Origin: Cellulomonas fimi ATCC 484
GTDB lineage: Bacteria; Actinomycetota; Actinomycetes; Actinomycetales; Cellulomonadaceae
Assembly (NCBI RefSeq): GCF_000212695.1
Contig: NC_015514.1
Span: forward strand, 2,170,001 to 2,234,000
Reading direction: 5' to 3'
Length of the DNA: 64,000 bases
Numbering within the stretch: position 1 is the first letter of the stretch; each line of letters starts with the position of its first letter. Position numbers and translations under genes: made by a program. The notes under the pieces were generated by a model. The model made no database searches, had not been told where the DNA came from, and saw only the letters and a program-made list of their open reading frames with translations. Positions 1 to 9,097 of the stretch are shown one piece after another.

Positions 1-709
1 ACTCGCCGTGCCGGGTCGGCAGGTAGGCGGTGTGGGTGGCGTGGACGCGGTCGCGGAGCGTGCCGGCGTCGGTGGGGACGGGCTCGACGTCGTCGTGCGC
101 GGTGCGCCACGCGACGATGTCCTCGATGGTGAGCAGCACGAGGCCGTCGGCGGCCGCGAGCGCGGACGCGCCGGGCAGGCGGGTCATCGTGCCGTCGTCG
201 TCGACGAGCTCGGCGATCGCGCCGACGGGTTCGAGGCCGGCGAGGCGGCACAGGTCGACGGCGGCCTCGGTGTGCCCGGCGCGGTGCAGGACGCCGCCGG
301 GGACGGCGCGCAGGGGCAGGACGTGGCCGGGGCGGATGAGGTCCTGGTGGCCGGAGGCCGGGTCCGCGAGGACGCGCAGGGTGCGGGCGCGGTCGGCGGC
401 GGAGATGCCGGTGGTGACGCCGGTGGCGGCGTCGACGGTGACGGTGTACGCGGTGCGGCGGGGGTCCTGGCTGTGCGGGACCATGAGCGGCAGGTCGAGG
501 GCGTCGGCGCGGGCGGCGGGCATGGGGGCGCACAGGTACCCGGAGGAGTGCCGGATGGTCCACGCGATCCACTCGGGGGTGGCGGACTGGGCGGCGAGGA
601 TGACGTCGGCCTCGTTCTCGCGGTCGGGCGAGTCGGCGACGAGGACGGGCCGGCCGGCGCGCAGGGCGTCGAGGGCGTCCTCGACGGTGCCGAGGCGCAC
701 GTCGCTCAT
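1..709 (-). CDS. ribBA: Bifunctional 3,4-dihydroxy-2-butanone-4-phosphate synthase / GTP cyclohydrolase II (partial)
   Basis: The start (ATG at 709) and about 236 codons are present; the 3' part runs off the left edge. The visible part is the RibB domain, which makes the four-carbon riboflavin precursor from ribulose 5-phosphate. Seen: the acidic metal/substrate loop (DSPDRENEADVI), GVTTGISAADRA, RPGHVLPLRA and HTEAAVDLCRLAG. The last visible residues (LPTRHGE) look like the opening of a GTP cyclohydrolase II domain, so I infer the fused RibBA form. The ATG overlaps the ribE stop as ATGA, so translation is probably coupled. It is the third gene of the FMN-riboswitch-controlled rib operon. The RibB part is somewhat divergent from typical actinobacterial sequences (Ala where RENEGD is usual) but all motifs are kept. 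Confidence 0.9.
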   Translation of the reverse strand, partial: MSDVRLGTVEDALDALRAGRPVLVADSPDRENEADVILAAQSATPEWIAWTIRHSSGYLCAPMPAARADALDLPLMVPHSQDPRRTAYTVTVDAATGVTTGISAADRARTLRVLADPASGHQDLIRPGHVLPLRAVPGGVLHRAGHTEAAVDLCRLAGLEPVGAIAELVDDDGTMTRLPGASALAAADGLVLLTIEDIVAWRTAHDDVEPVPTDAGTLRDRVHATHTAYLPTRHGE

Positions 710-1329
710 CGGGCCACCGCCGAGGCGGTGAGCAGCCGTTCGGTGTACTTGGCGAGGACGTCGACCTCGAGGTTGACGTGCGCCCCGGCGGCGAGGGTGC
801 CGAGCGTCGTGGCGGCAAGCGTGGTGGGGATGAGGGAGACGCCGAACGCGTCGTCGGACACGTGGGTGACGGTGAGGGAGACGCCGGAGACGGTGATCGA
901 CCCCTTCTCGGCGACGTACCGGGCGAGCTCGGGCGGCAGGGCGATCTCGACGTCGTCCCAGCGGGGTCCGGGGTCGCGACGCAGGACGGTGCCGACGCCG
1001 TCGACGTGGCCCTGGACGACGTGGCCGCCGTACCGGCCGCCGACGGCGAGGGCGCGCTCGAGGTTGACGGTGCTGCCGGTCGTGAGGTCGCCGAGCGCGG
1101 TGCGGCGCAGGGTCTCGGGCATGACGTCGGCGGTGAAGGTGCCGTCGCCGGGCAGGTCCGTGACGGTCAGGCAGACGCCGCTGACGGCGATGGAGTCGCC
1201 GAGGCGTGCGTCGGACGTGACGAGCGGTCCGTGGACGGTGAGGCGGGCGTCGGCGGGGGTCCCGCCGTCGTCGGTGCCTGCCTCGACGGCGCGCACGGTG
1301 CCGATCTCCTCGACGATGCCGGTGAACAT
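706..1329 (-). CDS. ribE: Riboflavin synthase, alpha subunit
   Basis: 207 residues, the usual family length. It dismutates two 6,7-dimethyl-8-ribityllumazine molecules to riboflavin in the cytosol. The start MFTGIVEEIG is the family's hallmark N-terminus. Two homologous lumazine-binding barrels are visible: SGVCLTVTDL near residue 50 in the first and SGVSLTVTHV near residue 150 in the second, with GHVVQGHVDG at the junction. It lies directly after ribD (the ribD stop is adjacent to the ribE start) and overlaps ribBA by 4 nt. Regulation is presumably through the FMN riboswitch upstream of ribD. The gene is also called ribC in some actinobacterial annotations. Confidence 0.96.
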   Translation of the reverse strand: MFTGIVEEIGTVRAVEAGTDDGGTPADARLTVHGPLVTSDARLGDSIAVSGVCLTVTDLPGDGTFTADVMPETLRRTALGDLTTGSTVNLERALAVGGRYGGHVVQGHVDGVGTVLRRDPGPRWDDVEIALPPELARYVAEKGSITVSGVSLTVTHVSDDAFGVSLIPTTLAATTLGTLAAGAHVNLEVDVLAKYTERLLTASAVAR

Positions 1330-2517
1330 TCAGGCCTCCTGGTCGGCCGGGTGCGTGGTGGGGACGGTGTCGTCCGGACGGGTGTCGTGCGGGGCTTCGG
1401 GGTCCCCGGGGATGGTGGGCTCGGGGGTGGTGGCCTCGGGGGTGGGGGGCTCGGGGGTGGCGACGACGAGGACGTCGGGGCCGAGCGGCAGGACGCTGCG
1501 CATGGTCAGGCGCAGCGCACCGTCGATGCCGGTCACGCCGAGGTCGGCGACGGCGGACGGGCCGGCCCCGAGCAGGACGGGCGCGACGTAGGCGTGGACC
1601 TCGTCGACGAGCCGGGCCCGCAGGAACGCGGCGGCGAGCGTGGGGCCGCCCTCGACGAGCAGGTGGCGGACCTCACGCTCGGCGAGCACGCGCAGGACGT
1701 CGGCGGGGTCGTGCGAGCGGACGTGGACGACCTCTCCCCCGGGTCCGTGCAGCCGGGCGCCCGCGGGGACGTCGCGGTGGCCCACGACGACGCGCAGCGG
1801 CTGGTCGCGGTGCAGCTCCCCGGCCGCGTTGCGGGCGGTGAGGCTCGGGTCGTCGGCGAGCACGGTCCCGGTCCCGACGGCGATCGCGTCGACCTCGGCG
1901 CGCAGGTCGTGCGCGTGGTGCCGGCTGACGTCGGAGGTGATCCACCGGCTGCTGCCGTCGGCTGCGGCGACGCGCCCGTCGAGGGACGTCGCGAGCTTGA
2001 GGGTGACGAACGGGCGGCCGCGCTCGACGGACGCGAGCCACGTGCCGAGCAGGGTCCGGCCGTCCGGGGCGAGCACGTCGGTGACGACGTCGACGCCCGC
2101 GGCGCGCAGCCGCTCGGCGCCCCCCGCGGCCACGGGGTTGGGGTCGGGGACGCTGACGACGACACGGCGGACCCCCGCGGCGAGCAGCGCCTGCGTGCAC
2201 GGTCCGGTGCGGCCGGTGTGGTCGCACGGCTCGAGCGTCACGACGGCGGTCGCGCCGTCGGTCGGCAGGCCGCGCGAGGCGGCGTCCCGCAGCGCGGCGA
2301 CCTCGGCGTGCGGGGTGCCCGCACCGGCGTGCCACCCCTCGCCCACGACGCTGCCGTCGGGCGTGAGCAGCACGCAGCCGACGCGCGGGTTCGCGCCGTG
2401 CCGGGGACCGCGCCGCGCGAGCAGCATCGCCTGCCGCATCGCGGCGACCTCGAGCGGCGTGACGCGGGCGGACGCGGCCGCGGTCGGCGTCGGGACGCCG
2501 TGCACGGTGCTCGTCAT
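1330..2517 (-). CDS. ribD: Bifunctional pyrimidine deaminase / reductase of riboflavin synthesis
   Basis: 395 residues. It carries out the second and third steps after GTP cyclohydrolase II: deamination and NADPH-dependent reduction of the ribosylated pyrimidine. The deaminase zinc site is visible as HAE at residues 70-72 and PCDHTGRTGPC at about 97-107. The reductase half follows from about residue 165 (TLKLATSLDGR, LLVEGGPTLA). The frame stays open 80 codons further upstream, but that stretch encodes the riboswitch. The start at 2517 is preceded by GGAGGT at good spacing and is chosen for that reason. The C-terminal 45 residues are Pro/Thr/Glu-rich low complexity, absent from most homologues and probably a disordered tail. 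It is first gene of the rib operon. Confidence 0.95.
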   Translation of the reverse strand: MTSTVHGVPTPTAAASARVTPLEVAAMRQAMLLARRGPRHGANPRVGCVLLTPDGSVVGEGWHAGAGTPHAEVAALRDAASRGLPTDGATAVVTLEPCDHTGRTGPCTQALLAAGVRRVVVSVPDPNPVAAGGAERLRAAGVDVVTDVLAPDGRTLLGTWLASVERGRPFVTLKLATSLDGRVAAADGSSRWITSDVSRHHAHDLRAEVDAIAVGTGTVLADDPSLTARNAAGELHRDQPLRVVVGHRDVPAGARLHGPGGEVVHVRSHDPADVLRVLAEREVRHLLVEGGPTLAAAFLRARLVDEVHAYVAPVLLGAGPSAVADLGVTGIDGALRLTMRSVLPLGPDVLVVATPEPPTPEATTPEPTIPGDPEAPHDTRPDDTVPTTHPADQEA

Positions 2518-2599
2518 CAGTCCACCTCCGGGCGCTACGGTGCCCCGGGGGTGCGCAGGAGTCGTCGCCCTGCCACGGGACGCGCCGACGGCGACGCCC

Positions 2600-2740
2600 C
2601 GCCACGTGTTCCTCCCATCCGGACTTTCACCGTCGGTCCTGGAGTTCCACCAGGTCAACCGCCCGGTCCGTGAGGACCGTGCGGGTCGCGGACTGTCACC
2701 GCCGGCTCGGACTTTCACCGACCCCGGAGCACGTGTTCGT
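2600..2740 (-). promoter_or_regulatory. FMN riboswitch (RFN element)
   Basis: The ribD leader contains the conserved RFN blocks in order when read on the minus strand: TCGGTGAAAGTCCGAGCC, then GCCGGCGGTGACAGTCCGCGA, a variable stem-loop (ACGGTCCTCACGGACCG), GGTGGAACTCC, and finally GACGGTGAAAGTCCGGATGGG followed by AGGAACACG. The last block pairs back to CGTGCTCC at the 5' end to form P1. No intrinsic terminator hairpin is obvious between the element and the ribD ribosome binding site about 85 nt downstream, so control may be translational or Rho-dependent (inference). It fills most of the 398-nt gene-free stretch between ribD and rpe. The rest of that stretch (2741-2915) shows no clear promoter. 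Boundaries are approximate. Confidence 0.95.
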
Positions 2741-2915
2741 GTTCTGTACTGCGCCAACGATCATGCCACACGCGGCATTCCCGCCCTCGTGCGCCCCCGG
2801 CCGTCTCATCGGCTGGGACCGTCGCCGCGACCGGGTGCCTCGGACGGCGCGGACCCGCGACGGCTCTCGTGGGTCCGGAGTGAGCTCGCCCCGGGGGGCA
2901 GGAGGGGGCGGCCGG

Positions 2916-3575
2916 TCAGGACGCCGCGTCGGCGAGCGCGCGCAGCGCCTCGATCTCCCCCGCGACGTCGTCCGCGCCGTACACCGCGGACCCGGCGACG
3001 AACACGTTCGCGCCGGCTGCGGCGATCCGCCCGATCGTGTCGCGTGCGACGCCCCCGTCGACCTGCACCCACGTGTCGAGGCCCGCCGCGTCGATCGCCG
3101 CGCGCGTGCGCCGGACCTTGGGCAGCGTGCCCTCGATGAACGACTGACCGCCGAAGCCGGGCTCGACCGTCATGACGAGCACCATGTCGATCTCGGCCAG
3201 CAGGTCGACGAACGGCTCGACGGGCGTGGCGGGCCGCAGCGCGACACCGACCCGCACGCCGGCCGACCGCAGCTCGCGCGCCAGCCGCACGGGCGCCTGC
3301 GCCGCCTCCGCGTGGAACGTCACGGACCCGGCGCCGGCCTCGGCGAACGCGGGGGCCCACCGGTCGGCGTCGTCGATCATCAGGTGCACGTCGAGCGGCA
3401 CCGGGGACACCTGCGCGAGGCGCCGCACGACCGGCAGGCCGATCGTGAGGTTGGGCACGAAATGGTTGTCCATGACGTCGACGTGGGCCCAGTCGGCGGT
3501 CGCGATCCGGGCGAGGTCACGCTCGAGGTTCGCGAAGTCGGCGGACAGGATGCTCGGGTTGATCAGCGCGGACAC
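2916..3575 (-). CDS. rpe: Ribulose-phosphate 3-epimerase
   Basis: 219 residues, a full-length TIM-barrel enzyme that interconverts ribulose 5-phosphate and xylulose 5-phosphate in the pentose phosphate pathway. The start [14 protein letters not shown] is canonical. Metal ligands and the catalytic aspartate lie in [12 protein letters not shown] (residues 31-42), with LMIDDADRW near 90 and the phosphate-binding VDGGV near residue 175. It sits between rsmB and the riboswitch-controlled rib operon, matching the fmt-rsmB-rpe-ribD order common in actinobacteria. Ribulose 5-phosphate is also the RibB substrate, so the neighbourhood makes metabolic sense. Confidence 0.96.
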   Translation of the reverse strand: MSALINPSILSADFANLERDLARIATADWAHVDVMDNHFVPNLTIGLPVVRRLAQVSPVPLDVHLMIDDADRWAPAFAEAGAGSVTFHAEAAQAPVRLARELRSAGVRVGVALRPATPVEPFVDLLAEIDMVLVMTVEPGFGGQSFIEGTLPKVRRTRAAIDAAGLDTWVQVDGGVARDTIGRIAAAGANVFVAGSAVYGADDVAGEIEALRALADAAS

Positions 3576-3653
3576 CCCGTCAGCGTAGCCACGCCGCGCG
3601 GGCCTCGCCGTCGTCGTCCCGGGGTCGGCCGTGCGCGTCCGACGCAGGACGGG

Positions 3654-5360
3654 TCAGGCGGTGCGGCGCAGGAGCGTCAGGTGCATCGCGTCGGTGCCGT
3701 GCACGTGCGGCCACAGCTGCACGTCGTCCCGGTCGGGCAGCTCGACGTCACGCGTGGCGACCGCGCGCACGACGGCGGGCGTGTCCAGCCTCTCGACCGT
3801 GAGCCCGGCGCGCCCGACGGCGCGGAGCACGTCCTGCACGACCAGGCGCGTCTCGGCCAGGTGCGGCGAGCACGTCACGTACGCGACGACGCCGCCCACG
3901 CGCACCGCGTGCAACGCCGACGCGAGCAGCTCGCGCTGCAGGGCCGTGAGCGGCGCGAGGTCGGCGGGCGTGCGCCGCCAGCGCGACTCGGGCCGCCGCC
4001 GCAGCGCCCCCAGCCCCGTGCAGGGCGCGTCGACCATGACGCGGTCGAACGCGCCGGGCTCCTGCTGGTCCACGTCGCGACCGTCGCCCGTCCGCACGTC
4101 CTCGACCGCCTCGCGCGGGACCGCGCGGAGCGACTGCTGCACGAGCCGGGCCCGGTGCGGCTGCACCTCGTTCGCGACGAGCCGGGCCCCCCGCTGCGCG
4201 GCCAGCGCACCGAGCAGCGCCGCCTTCCCGCCGGGGCCGGCGCACAGGTCGAGCCACCGGTCGTCCGGACCGTCCAGCGGCGCCGCCGCGAGCGCGAGCG
4301 CCACGAGCTGGCTGCCGTCGTCCTGCACGCCGGCGCGCGCCTCACGGACCGCGGGGAGCGCCGCGGGGTCGCCGCCCGGGAGCACGAGAGCGGTCGGCGA
4401 CAGGGTCCCTCTCGCCGTCGCGCCGGGCGTGGCCGCCGGGCGGCCCTCGGGGGCGCCGGGCGTGGCGCCCGCCGTCGTGCCCGTCGTGCCGGCCGTCGTG
4501 CCCGCCGCCCCGGTCGGCGCAGGACCGTCGGGGACGCCGCCCCCGGCCGAGCTCGCCGCGGGCGAGAGCTCGGCCGTCGTCGCGAGCCCGGGCCGTGCGA
4601 CGAGGGTCACGAGGGGTGCGGTGTTGTCGGCCTCCAGCAGGCCCGTGATCTCGTCCGCGGCGCGGCCGTTGCCGACGAGCGACTCGCGCAGCGCACGCAC
4701 GACCCACGCGGGGTGGCTGCCGACCACGGCGAGGCGCGCGACGGGGTCGTCGCCGTCCGGGTCGGCGGCGTCGCCGATGCGCTCCTCCCAGCGCGGCCAC
4801 GGCTCGCGCGACACGGCACGCAGCACCGCGTTGACGAACTGCGCGGGTCCGGCGCCCGTGACCTCGCGCGCGAGACCGACGGTCTCGGACACCGCGGCGT
4901 GCGCCGGGACGCGCATGCCGAGGAGCTGGTGCGTCCCGAGCCGCAGGAGGTCGAGGACGGGTGCGTCGATCCGGTCCACGGGTCGGGCCGCGGCGAGCTC
5001 GACGACGGCGTCGTACCGGCCCCGCAGCCGCAGGGTGCCGTAGGCGAGCTCGGTCGCGAAGGCGGCGTCCCGGCCCTGCACGCCGCGCTCGCGCAGCATC
5101 GGCGGCAGCACGAGGTTGGCGTAGGCGTCGCCCTCGGCGACGGCCCGCAGCGTGTCGAACGCGGCGCGGCGCGCGGCGTCGCCCGATCGGCGCCGCTGGG
5201 CGGGGGCCGCGGAGGTCCGGGTGCCCCGGCCCTCGCGGCGTGCGGCGCCGCGCTGTCGTCCGCGGGCGTCCCGGCCGCCGGCGTCGTCCCGGCCTGACCG
5301 GCCGTCGCGTCCCGGCCGCTCGCCCCGGTGCGCGCGGTCGCCGTCCGACGGCGGGGTCAC
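3654..5360 (-). CDS. rsmB: 16S rRNA (cytosine-C5)-methyltransferase RsmB/Fmu
   Basis: 568 residues, against about 430-480 in most homologues. It methylates C967 of 16S rRNA (E. coli numbering). A NusB-like RNA-binding domain begins near residue 60 ([23 protein letters not shown]). The SAM-binding motif [11 protein letters not shown] and the catalytic Cys loop [18 protein letters not shown] (about 445-462) follow, then a second Cys in VTCSPH. The start is a GTG at 5360 overlapping the fmt stop as GTGA; the frame stays open far into fmt, but that stretch is antisense-like Arg-rich shadow. Odd: about 55 basic residues precede the NusB domain, and a Gly/Ala/Thr/Pro-rich insert (about 50 residues) sits before the methyltransferase core. 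Coupled to fmt. Confidence 0.93.
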   Translation of the reverse strand: MTPPSDGDRAHRGERPGRDGRSGRDDAGGRDARGRQRGAARREGRGTRTSAAPAQRRRSGDAARRAAFDTLRAVAEGDAYANLVLPPMLRERGVQGRDAAFATELAYGTLRLRGRYDAVVELAAARPVDRIDAPVLDLLRLGTHQLLGMRVPAHAAVSETVGLAREVTGAGPAQFVNAVLRAVSREPWPRWEERIGDAADPDGDDPVARLAVVGSHPAWVVRALRESLVGNGRAADEITGLLEADNTAPLVTLVARPGLATTAELSPAASSAGGGVPDGPAPTGAAGTTAGTTGTTAGATPGAPEGRPAATPGATARGTLSPTALVLPGGDPAALPAVREARAGVQDDGSQLVALALAAAPLDGPDDRWLDLCAGPGGKAALLGALAAQRGARLVANEVQPHRARLVQQSLRAVPREAVEDVRTGDGRDVDQQEPGAFDRVMVDAPCTGLGALRRRPESRWRRTPADLAPLTALQRELLASALHAVRVGGVVAYVTCSPHLAETRLVVQDVLRAVGRAGLTVERLDTPAVVRAVATRDVELPDRDDVQLWPHVHGTDAMHLTLLRRTA

Positions 5361-6295
5361 GCGGCGCCGCCCAGGACGGTGCCGTCGGCGGGTCGTGCGC
5401 CACGCGCCCAGTCCGCGGCGGGCATGGCGCGCTTCCCGGGCGGGGTGACGTCGCCGAGCTGGACGGCACCACCGCCCGCGCCGACGAGGACCTCGCGCCG
5501 GCCGGCACGCAGCTCGCCGGGCGCCAGCTCGGTGACGTCGGGTCGGGGCAGCACGGGGCCGAGGCCGAGGCGCGCGCCGTCCGGCAGCGTGGTCCAGGCG
5601 CCGGGTGCGGGCGTGCAGCCCCGGATGCGCCGGTCGACGGCGTGCACGGGGTGCGACCAGCGCACGCGCGCGTCCTCCGCCTCGATCTTCGGGGCGTGGC
5701 TCACGCCGTCGGCGGGCTGCGGGACGGCGACCAGCTCCCCGTCCTCGAGGGCGTCGAGCGTCGCGACGAGCAGTCCGGCACCGGACGTGGCCAGCCGCGT
5801 GAGCAGGTCGCCCGCGGTGTCGCGGGGGCGGACCGTCTCGGTCAGCGTGCCGAGGACGGGGCCGGTGTCGAGACCCTGCTCGATGCGGAAGGTGGTCGCG
5901 CCGGTGACCTCGTCGCCGGCGATGAGCGCGTGCTGCACGGGTGCGGCGCCGCGCCACGCGGGCAGGACCGAGAAGTGCAGGTTGACCCAGCCGTGCCGGG
6001 GGACGTCGAGGACCTCCGCGGGCAGGAGCGCGCCGTACGCGACGACGGGCGCGGCGTCGACGTCGAGCTCGGCGAGCCGGGCGACGAACTCCTCGCCACG
6101 CGGGCGCGCCGGCGTGAGCACCTCGATGCCGGCCTCGAGCGCGCGCGCCTTGACGGGGCTGGGCGCGAGGGTCCGGCCGCGGCCCGCACGGGCGTCGGGA
6201 CGCGTGAGGACCGCGACGACCTCGTGACGGGAGGCGAGGAGCGCCTCGAGCGACGGCACCGCGGCCGCAGGGGTTCCGGCGAAGAGCAGTCGCAT
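5357..6295 (-). CDS. fmt: Methionyl-tRNA formyltransferase
   Basis: 312 residues, the family length. It formylates initiator Met-tRNA using 10-formyltetrahydrofolate. The N-terminal formyltransferase fold starts [20 protein letters not shown]. The catalytic Asn-His-Asp are in [15 protein letters not shown] (near residue 107) and GLDTGPV (near 143). The C-terminal OB-like tRNA-binding domain starts near residue 205. A 10-nt gap separates it from the upstream HAD gene, and its stop overlaps the rsmB GTG start (GTGA). The priA-HAD-fmt-rsmB arrangement looks like one translationally coupled run. Confidence 0.96.
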   Translation of the reverse strand: MRLLFAGTPAAAVPSLEALLASRHEVVAVLTRPDARAGRGRTLAPSPVKARALEAGIEVLTPARPRGEEFVARLAELDVDAAPVVAYGALLPAEVLDVPRHGWVNLHFSVLPAWRGAAPVQHALIAGDEVTGATTFRIEQGLDTGPVLGTLTETVRPRDTAGDLLTRLATSGAGLLVATLDALEDGELVAVPQPADGVSHAPKIEAEDARVRWSHPVHAVDRRIRGCTPAPGAWTTLPDGARLGLGPVLPRPDVTELAPGELRAGRREVLVGAGGGAVQLGDVTPPGKRAMPAADWARGARPADGTVLGGAA

Positions 6296-6305
6296 GGACC
6301 CGATC

Positions 6306-6950
6306 CTAGGTGGCGGAGGGTCCCGTCCCTGCCGCGGGTGGCAGCAGGCCCCGGGCGGTGAGGTCGGCGCGCAGCGTGGTCGCGTCGGTGAACACCACGC
6401 CGTCGAAACCCACCGAGCGGGCCCCGTCGACGTTGACGGGCGAGTCGTCGACGAACACCGTGCGGGCCGGGTCGAGGGCGTACCGGGCGGCTAGGAGCCG
6501 GAACACGGCGGGGTCGGGCTTGGCGAGGCCGACGTCCCCGGAGACGAGCACGTCCTCCAGCAGGCCGATCGCCGGGGCCGCAGGCTGCGCGTGGTGGAAC
6601 GTCTCCGCGGACCAGTTGGTCAGGCCGAGCAGCCGGACCCCGGCGGCGCGCAGGTCCTCGACGAGCTCGGCGCTGCCCGGCACCGGCCCCGTGAGCGTGT
6701 CGGCGAAGTGCCGGACGTACAGGTCGAGCGCGCCGACGTGCTGGGGGTGCGAGCGCGCGAGGACCGCCCGCGCGTCCGCCCAGCTGCGTCCCGCGTCCTG
6801 CGCGTGGTTGAACGTCGCGAAGTCGACGTCGGCGAAGAACCGGTCGACCGCGTCGCGGGGCATCCGACCCTCGTACGCGCGGTAGGGGTCCCAGCGCACC
6901 AGCACGTTGCCGAGGTCGAGGACGACCGCACGCCCCGCGACGGCGCTCAC
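6306..6950 (-). CDS. HAD-superfamily hydrolase (YihX-like)
   Basis: 214 residues with the four HAD motifs: [13 protein letters not shown] (motif I, residues 9-21), LLGLTNWS (II, Thr/Ser near 110), LAKPDP (III, Lys near 150) and [14 protein letters not shown] (IV, near 175). The helical cap between motifs I and II is C1-type. The opening resembles YihX/epoxide-hydrolase-N-terminal phosphatases that act on small sugar phosphates; the substrate here is unknown. The start is a GTG at 6950 overlapping the priA stop (GTGA). Its insertion between priA and fmt suggests a co-transcribed housekeeping phosphatase, but no specific role can be read from context. Confidence 0.85.
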   Translation of the reverse strand: MSAVAGRAVVLDLGNVLVRWDPYRAYEGRMPRDAVDRFFADVDFATFNHAQDAGRSWADARAVLARSHPQHVGALDLYVRHFADTLTGPVPGSAELVEDLRAAGVRLLGLTNWSAETFHHAQPAAPAIGLLEDVLVSGDVGLAKPDPAVFRLLAARYALDPARTVFVDDSPVNVDGARSVGFDGVVFTDATTLRADLTARGLLPPAAGTGPSAT

Positions 6951-9046
6951 GTGAGGTCCGCCGGGTCGACCTGGACCCGCAGCGAGCCGCCCTCGCGGCG
7001 CGCGCTGCGCACGGCCAGCGACGCGGCGACGGCCCGCGCGAGCGCGGCACCGCGGGCGCGCGGGACGCGGACGAGGGCGCGCACGTCGGGCTCGAGGACC
7101 GCGAGCTCGCCCGGTGCGGGCGCCGTCGGCACGGGCACGGGCCCCAGCACCTCCGCCCCCTCGACGTCGACACGCGCGAGCAGGGCCTCGACGGCGTCGC
7201 GCGGCCCGGTCACGGCCGCGACGCGGACCGCGGGCGGCAGGCCCAGCTCGGCCCGCTCCGCCGACTCGCGCGCCGCGAGCCCCGCGGGGTCCCAGCGGAC
7301 GAGGGCCTGCGTGGGGCGCTCCGGGGCGTCGCCGACGAGCAGGACCTGCCCGCCGTCGTCGGCCGGCCGCACGAGCGCGGCGGCGGTGAGCCACCGGCGC
7401 AGCACGCCGACGGTCGCCCCGAGGCCCGCGCCGGACGCCCCGACGGCGGCGTCGAGCAGCAGCGCGGCGGCGTACCCGGACGGCGCCACCGGCTCCGCGC
7501 CGGGCGTCGCCACGACGACGGCGGGGACGTCCGGCACGGACGCGAGCACGCCGCCCGACGCGCGCGCGCCGGACACCCGGACCGGGACTCCCGGGAACGC
7601 CCGGCCGAGCTCCTCGGCGGTGCGTTCGGACCCGACGCGCACCGACCGCAGGGCCGTGCCGCCGCACTCGCCGCAGCGCCACCCGGTCGCGAGCCGCCCG
7701 CACCAGCCGCACGTCGGCACGCCGTCCTGGCCGGTGATCCCGAGCGGCCCGTGGCACGTGCCGCACCGCGCGTCGGCACGGCACCGCCCGCACGCGACGA
7801 CGGGCACGTACCCCGCGCGCGGCACCTGCACGAGCACGGGGCCGTCCGCGAGCCGGTCGCGCAGCGTCCGCCACGCCGGGGAGGGCAGCCGCGCCGCGGC
7901 GGCCGGGCCCTCGCGCGCGAGCTCGACGGAGGTCAGGGCGCGCACCCGCGGCGTGCGCGCGCGCGTCGTGGCACGGTCCGCGGCGACCTCCTTCGCCCAG
8001 CCGGACTCGACGAGCGCCTGCGCCTCGACCGTGCGCCCGTGGCCGCCGACCAGCAGCGCGCACCCGGCGAGGTCCGACCGCAGCGCGAGGACCTCCCGCA
8101 CGTGCGGGTACGGCGCCCGCGGCTCGGCGTGCAGCGCGTCGCCGTCGTCCCAGCACACGACGAGCCCCAGGTCGTGCACGGGCGCGAACGCGGACGCGCG
8201 CGTGCCGACGACCACGTCCGCCGAGCCCCGCAGGGCGGCCAGGAACGCCCGGTAGCGGGCGGCCGGCCCGTCGTCCGCCGCGAGCCGGACCGCCCCGCCC
8301 GCCCGCTCGGGCGACCACGCGGGCACCCCGGCGCGCGCGAGGGCGTCCAGGACGCGCGCGACGTCCCGCGCGTCCGGCACGACGACGAGCGCACCGCGTC
8401 CGCCGAGCACGCACGCCGCGACGGCCTGGGCGACCGCGTCGTCCCACCGCTCCCCCGGCGCCCCGGGCAGGGCCGTCCACACGGCGCGCGGCGCGCCGCC
8501 CGCCAGGACGTGCTGCACGAACGCGGGCCCGCCGCGGTACGGCGCCCACGCGGGCGCTCCCGCCGCGGGAGGCCCGACGGCCTCGCCGTCGCCCCGGCCC
8601 GCGAACCGCTCCGCCTCGGTGCGGGCGTGCCGGGCCGGCACCGCCAGGCGCAGCACGTCGGACAGCGTCCCGGCCCACCGGTCGGCGACCGCCCGGGCGA
8701 GCGTGAGCACGTCCGGCGTGAGCACCGGCTCGGGCGAGACGACGCGGCGCAGCGGCGCGAGCTGTCCGACGTGCTCGGCCTGCTCCGCACGCTCGAGGAG
8801 GTACCCGTCGACGTCCTGGCCGCCGAACCGCACCTTGACGCGCACACCGGGCGCGGCCGCGTCGTCCGCCCGGGCGGGGACGAGGTACTCGAACGGCCGG
8901 TCGAGGTGGGCGGGCGACACGTCCACCAGCACGCGCGCGACGGGCAGGTGCTCGGCCGGCTCCAGCGCGGCGGCGCCGAGCCGGGGGCGGGCGCGCCGAC
9001 GTGGGCCGGGGACGCCGTCGAGCACGAGCTGCTCGCCCGACGTCAC
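6947..9046 (-). CDS. priA: PriA-like primosomal protein N' with degenerate ATPase motifs
   Basis: 699 residues. The N-terminal 3'-DNA-binding domain (DRPFEYLVPARADDAAAPGVRV), the central helicase fold and the zinc-binding region are all recognisable. Four Cys pairs are seen near residues 410-460 (CGRC, CGTC, CGWC, CGEC). The Walker A site is lost: where GxTGSGKT is expected there is WTALPGAPGERW. The DExH box reads CWDDGDALH. This loss is a known trait of actinobacterial PriA, which is thought to lack helicase activity while keeping a replication-restart role. The start is GTG, 51 nt after metK. It belongs to the metK-priA-HAD-fmt-rsmB run. Confidence 0.92.
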   Translation of the reverse strand: MTSGEQLVLDGVPGPRRRARPRLGAAALEPAEHLPVARVLVDVSPAHLDRPFEYLVPARADDAAAPGVRVKVRFGGQDVDGYLLERAEQAEHVGQLAPLRRVVSPEPVLTPDVLTLARAVADRWAGTLSDVLRLAVPARHARTEAERFAGRGDGEAVGPPAAGAPAWAPYRGGPAFVQHVLAGGAPRAVWTALPGAPGERWDDAVAQAVAACVLGGRGALVVVPDARDVARVLDALARAGVPAWSPERAGGAVRLAADDGPAARYRAFLAALRGSADVVVGTRASAFAPVHDLGLVVCWDDGDALHAEPRAPYPHVREVLALRSDLAGCALLVGGHGRTVEAQALVESGWAKEVAADRATTRARTPRVRALTSVELAREGPAAAARLPSPAWRTLRDRLADGPVLVQVPRAGYVPVVACGRCRADARCGTCHGPLGITGQDGVPTCGWCGRLATGWRCGECGGTALRSVRVGSERTAEELGRAFPGVPVRVSGARASGGVLASVPDVPAVVVATPGAEPVAPSGYAAALLLDAAVGASGAGLGATVGVLRRWLTAAALVRPADDGGQVLLVGDAPERPTQALVRWDPAGLAARESAERAELGLPPAVRVAAVTGPRDAVEALLARVDVEGAEVLGPVPVPTAPAPGELAVLEPDVRALVRVPRARGAALARAVAASLAVRSARREGGSLRVQVDPADLT

Positions 9047-9097
9047 GCCGTGCCGCCCGTCACACGCCTGCCGCGGGGGCGGGCCACGACCGGTGGG

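Noticed and set aside
2518..2757. Upstream extension of the ribD frame
   Set aside because: It coincides with the FMN riboswitch, and the family N-terminus begins after the start at 2517.
5361..5957. Upstream extension of the rsmB frame
   Set aside because: It lies entirely within fmt and encodes Arg-rich nonsense; the GTG at 5360 overlapping the fmt stop is the natural start.
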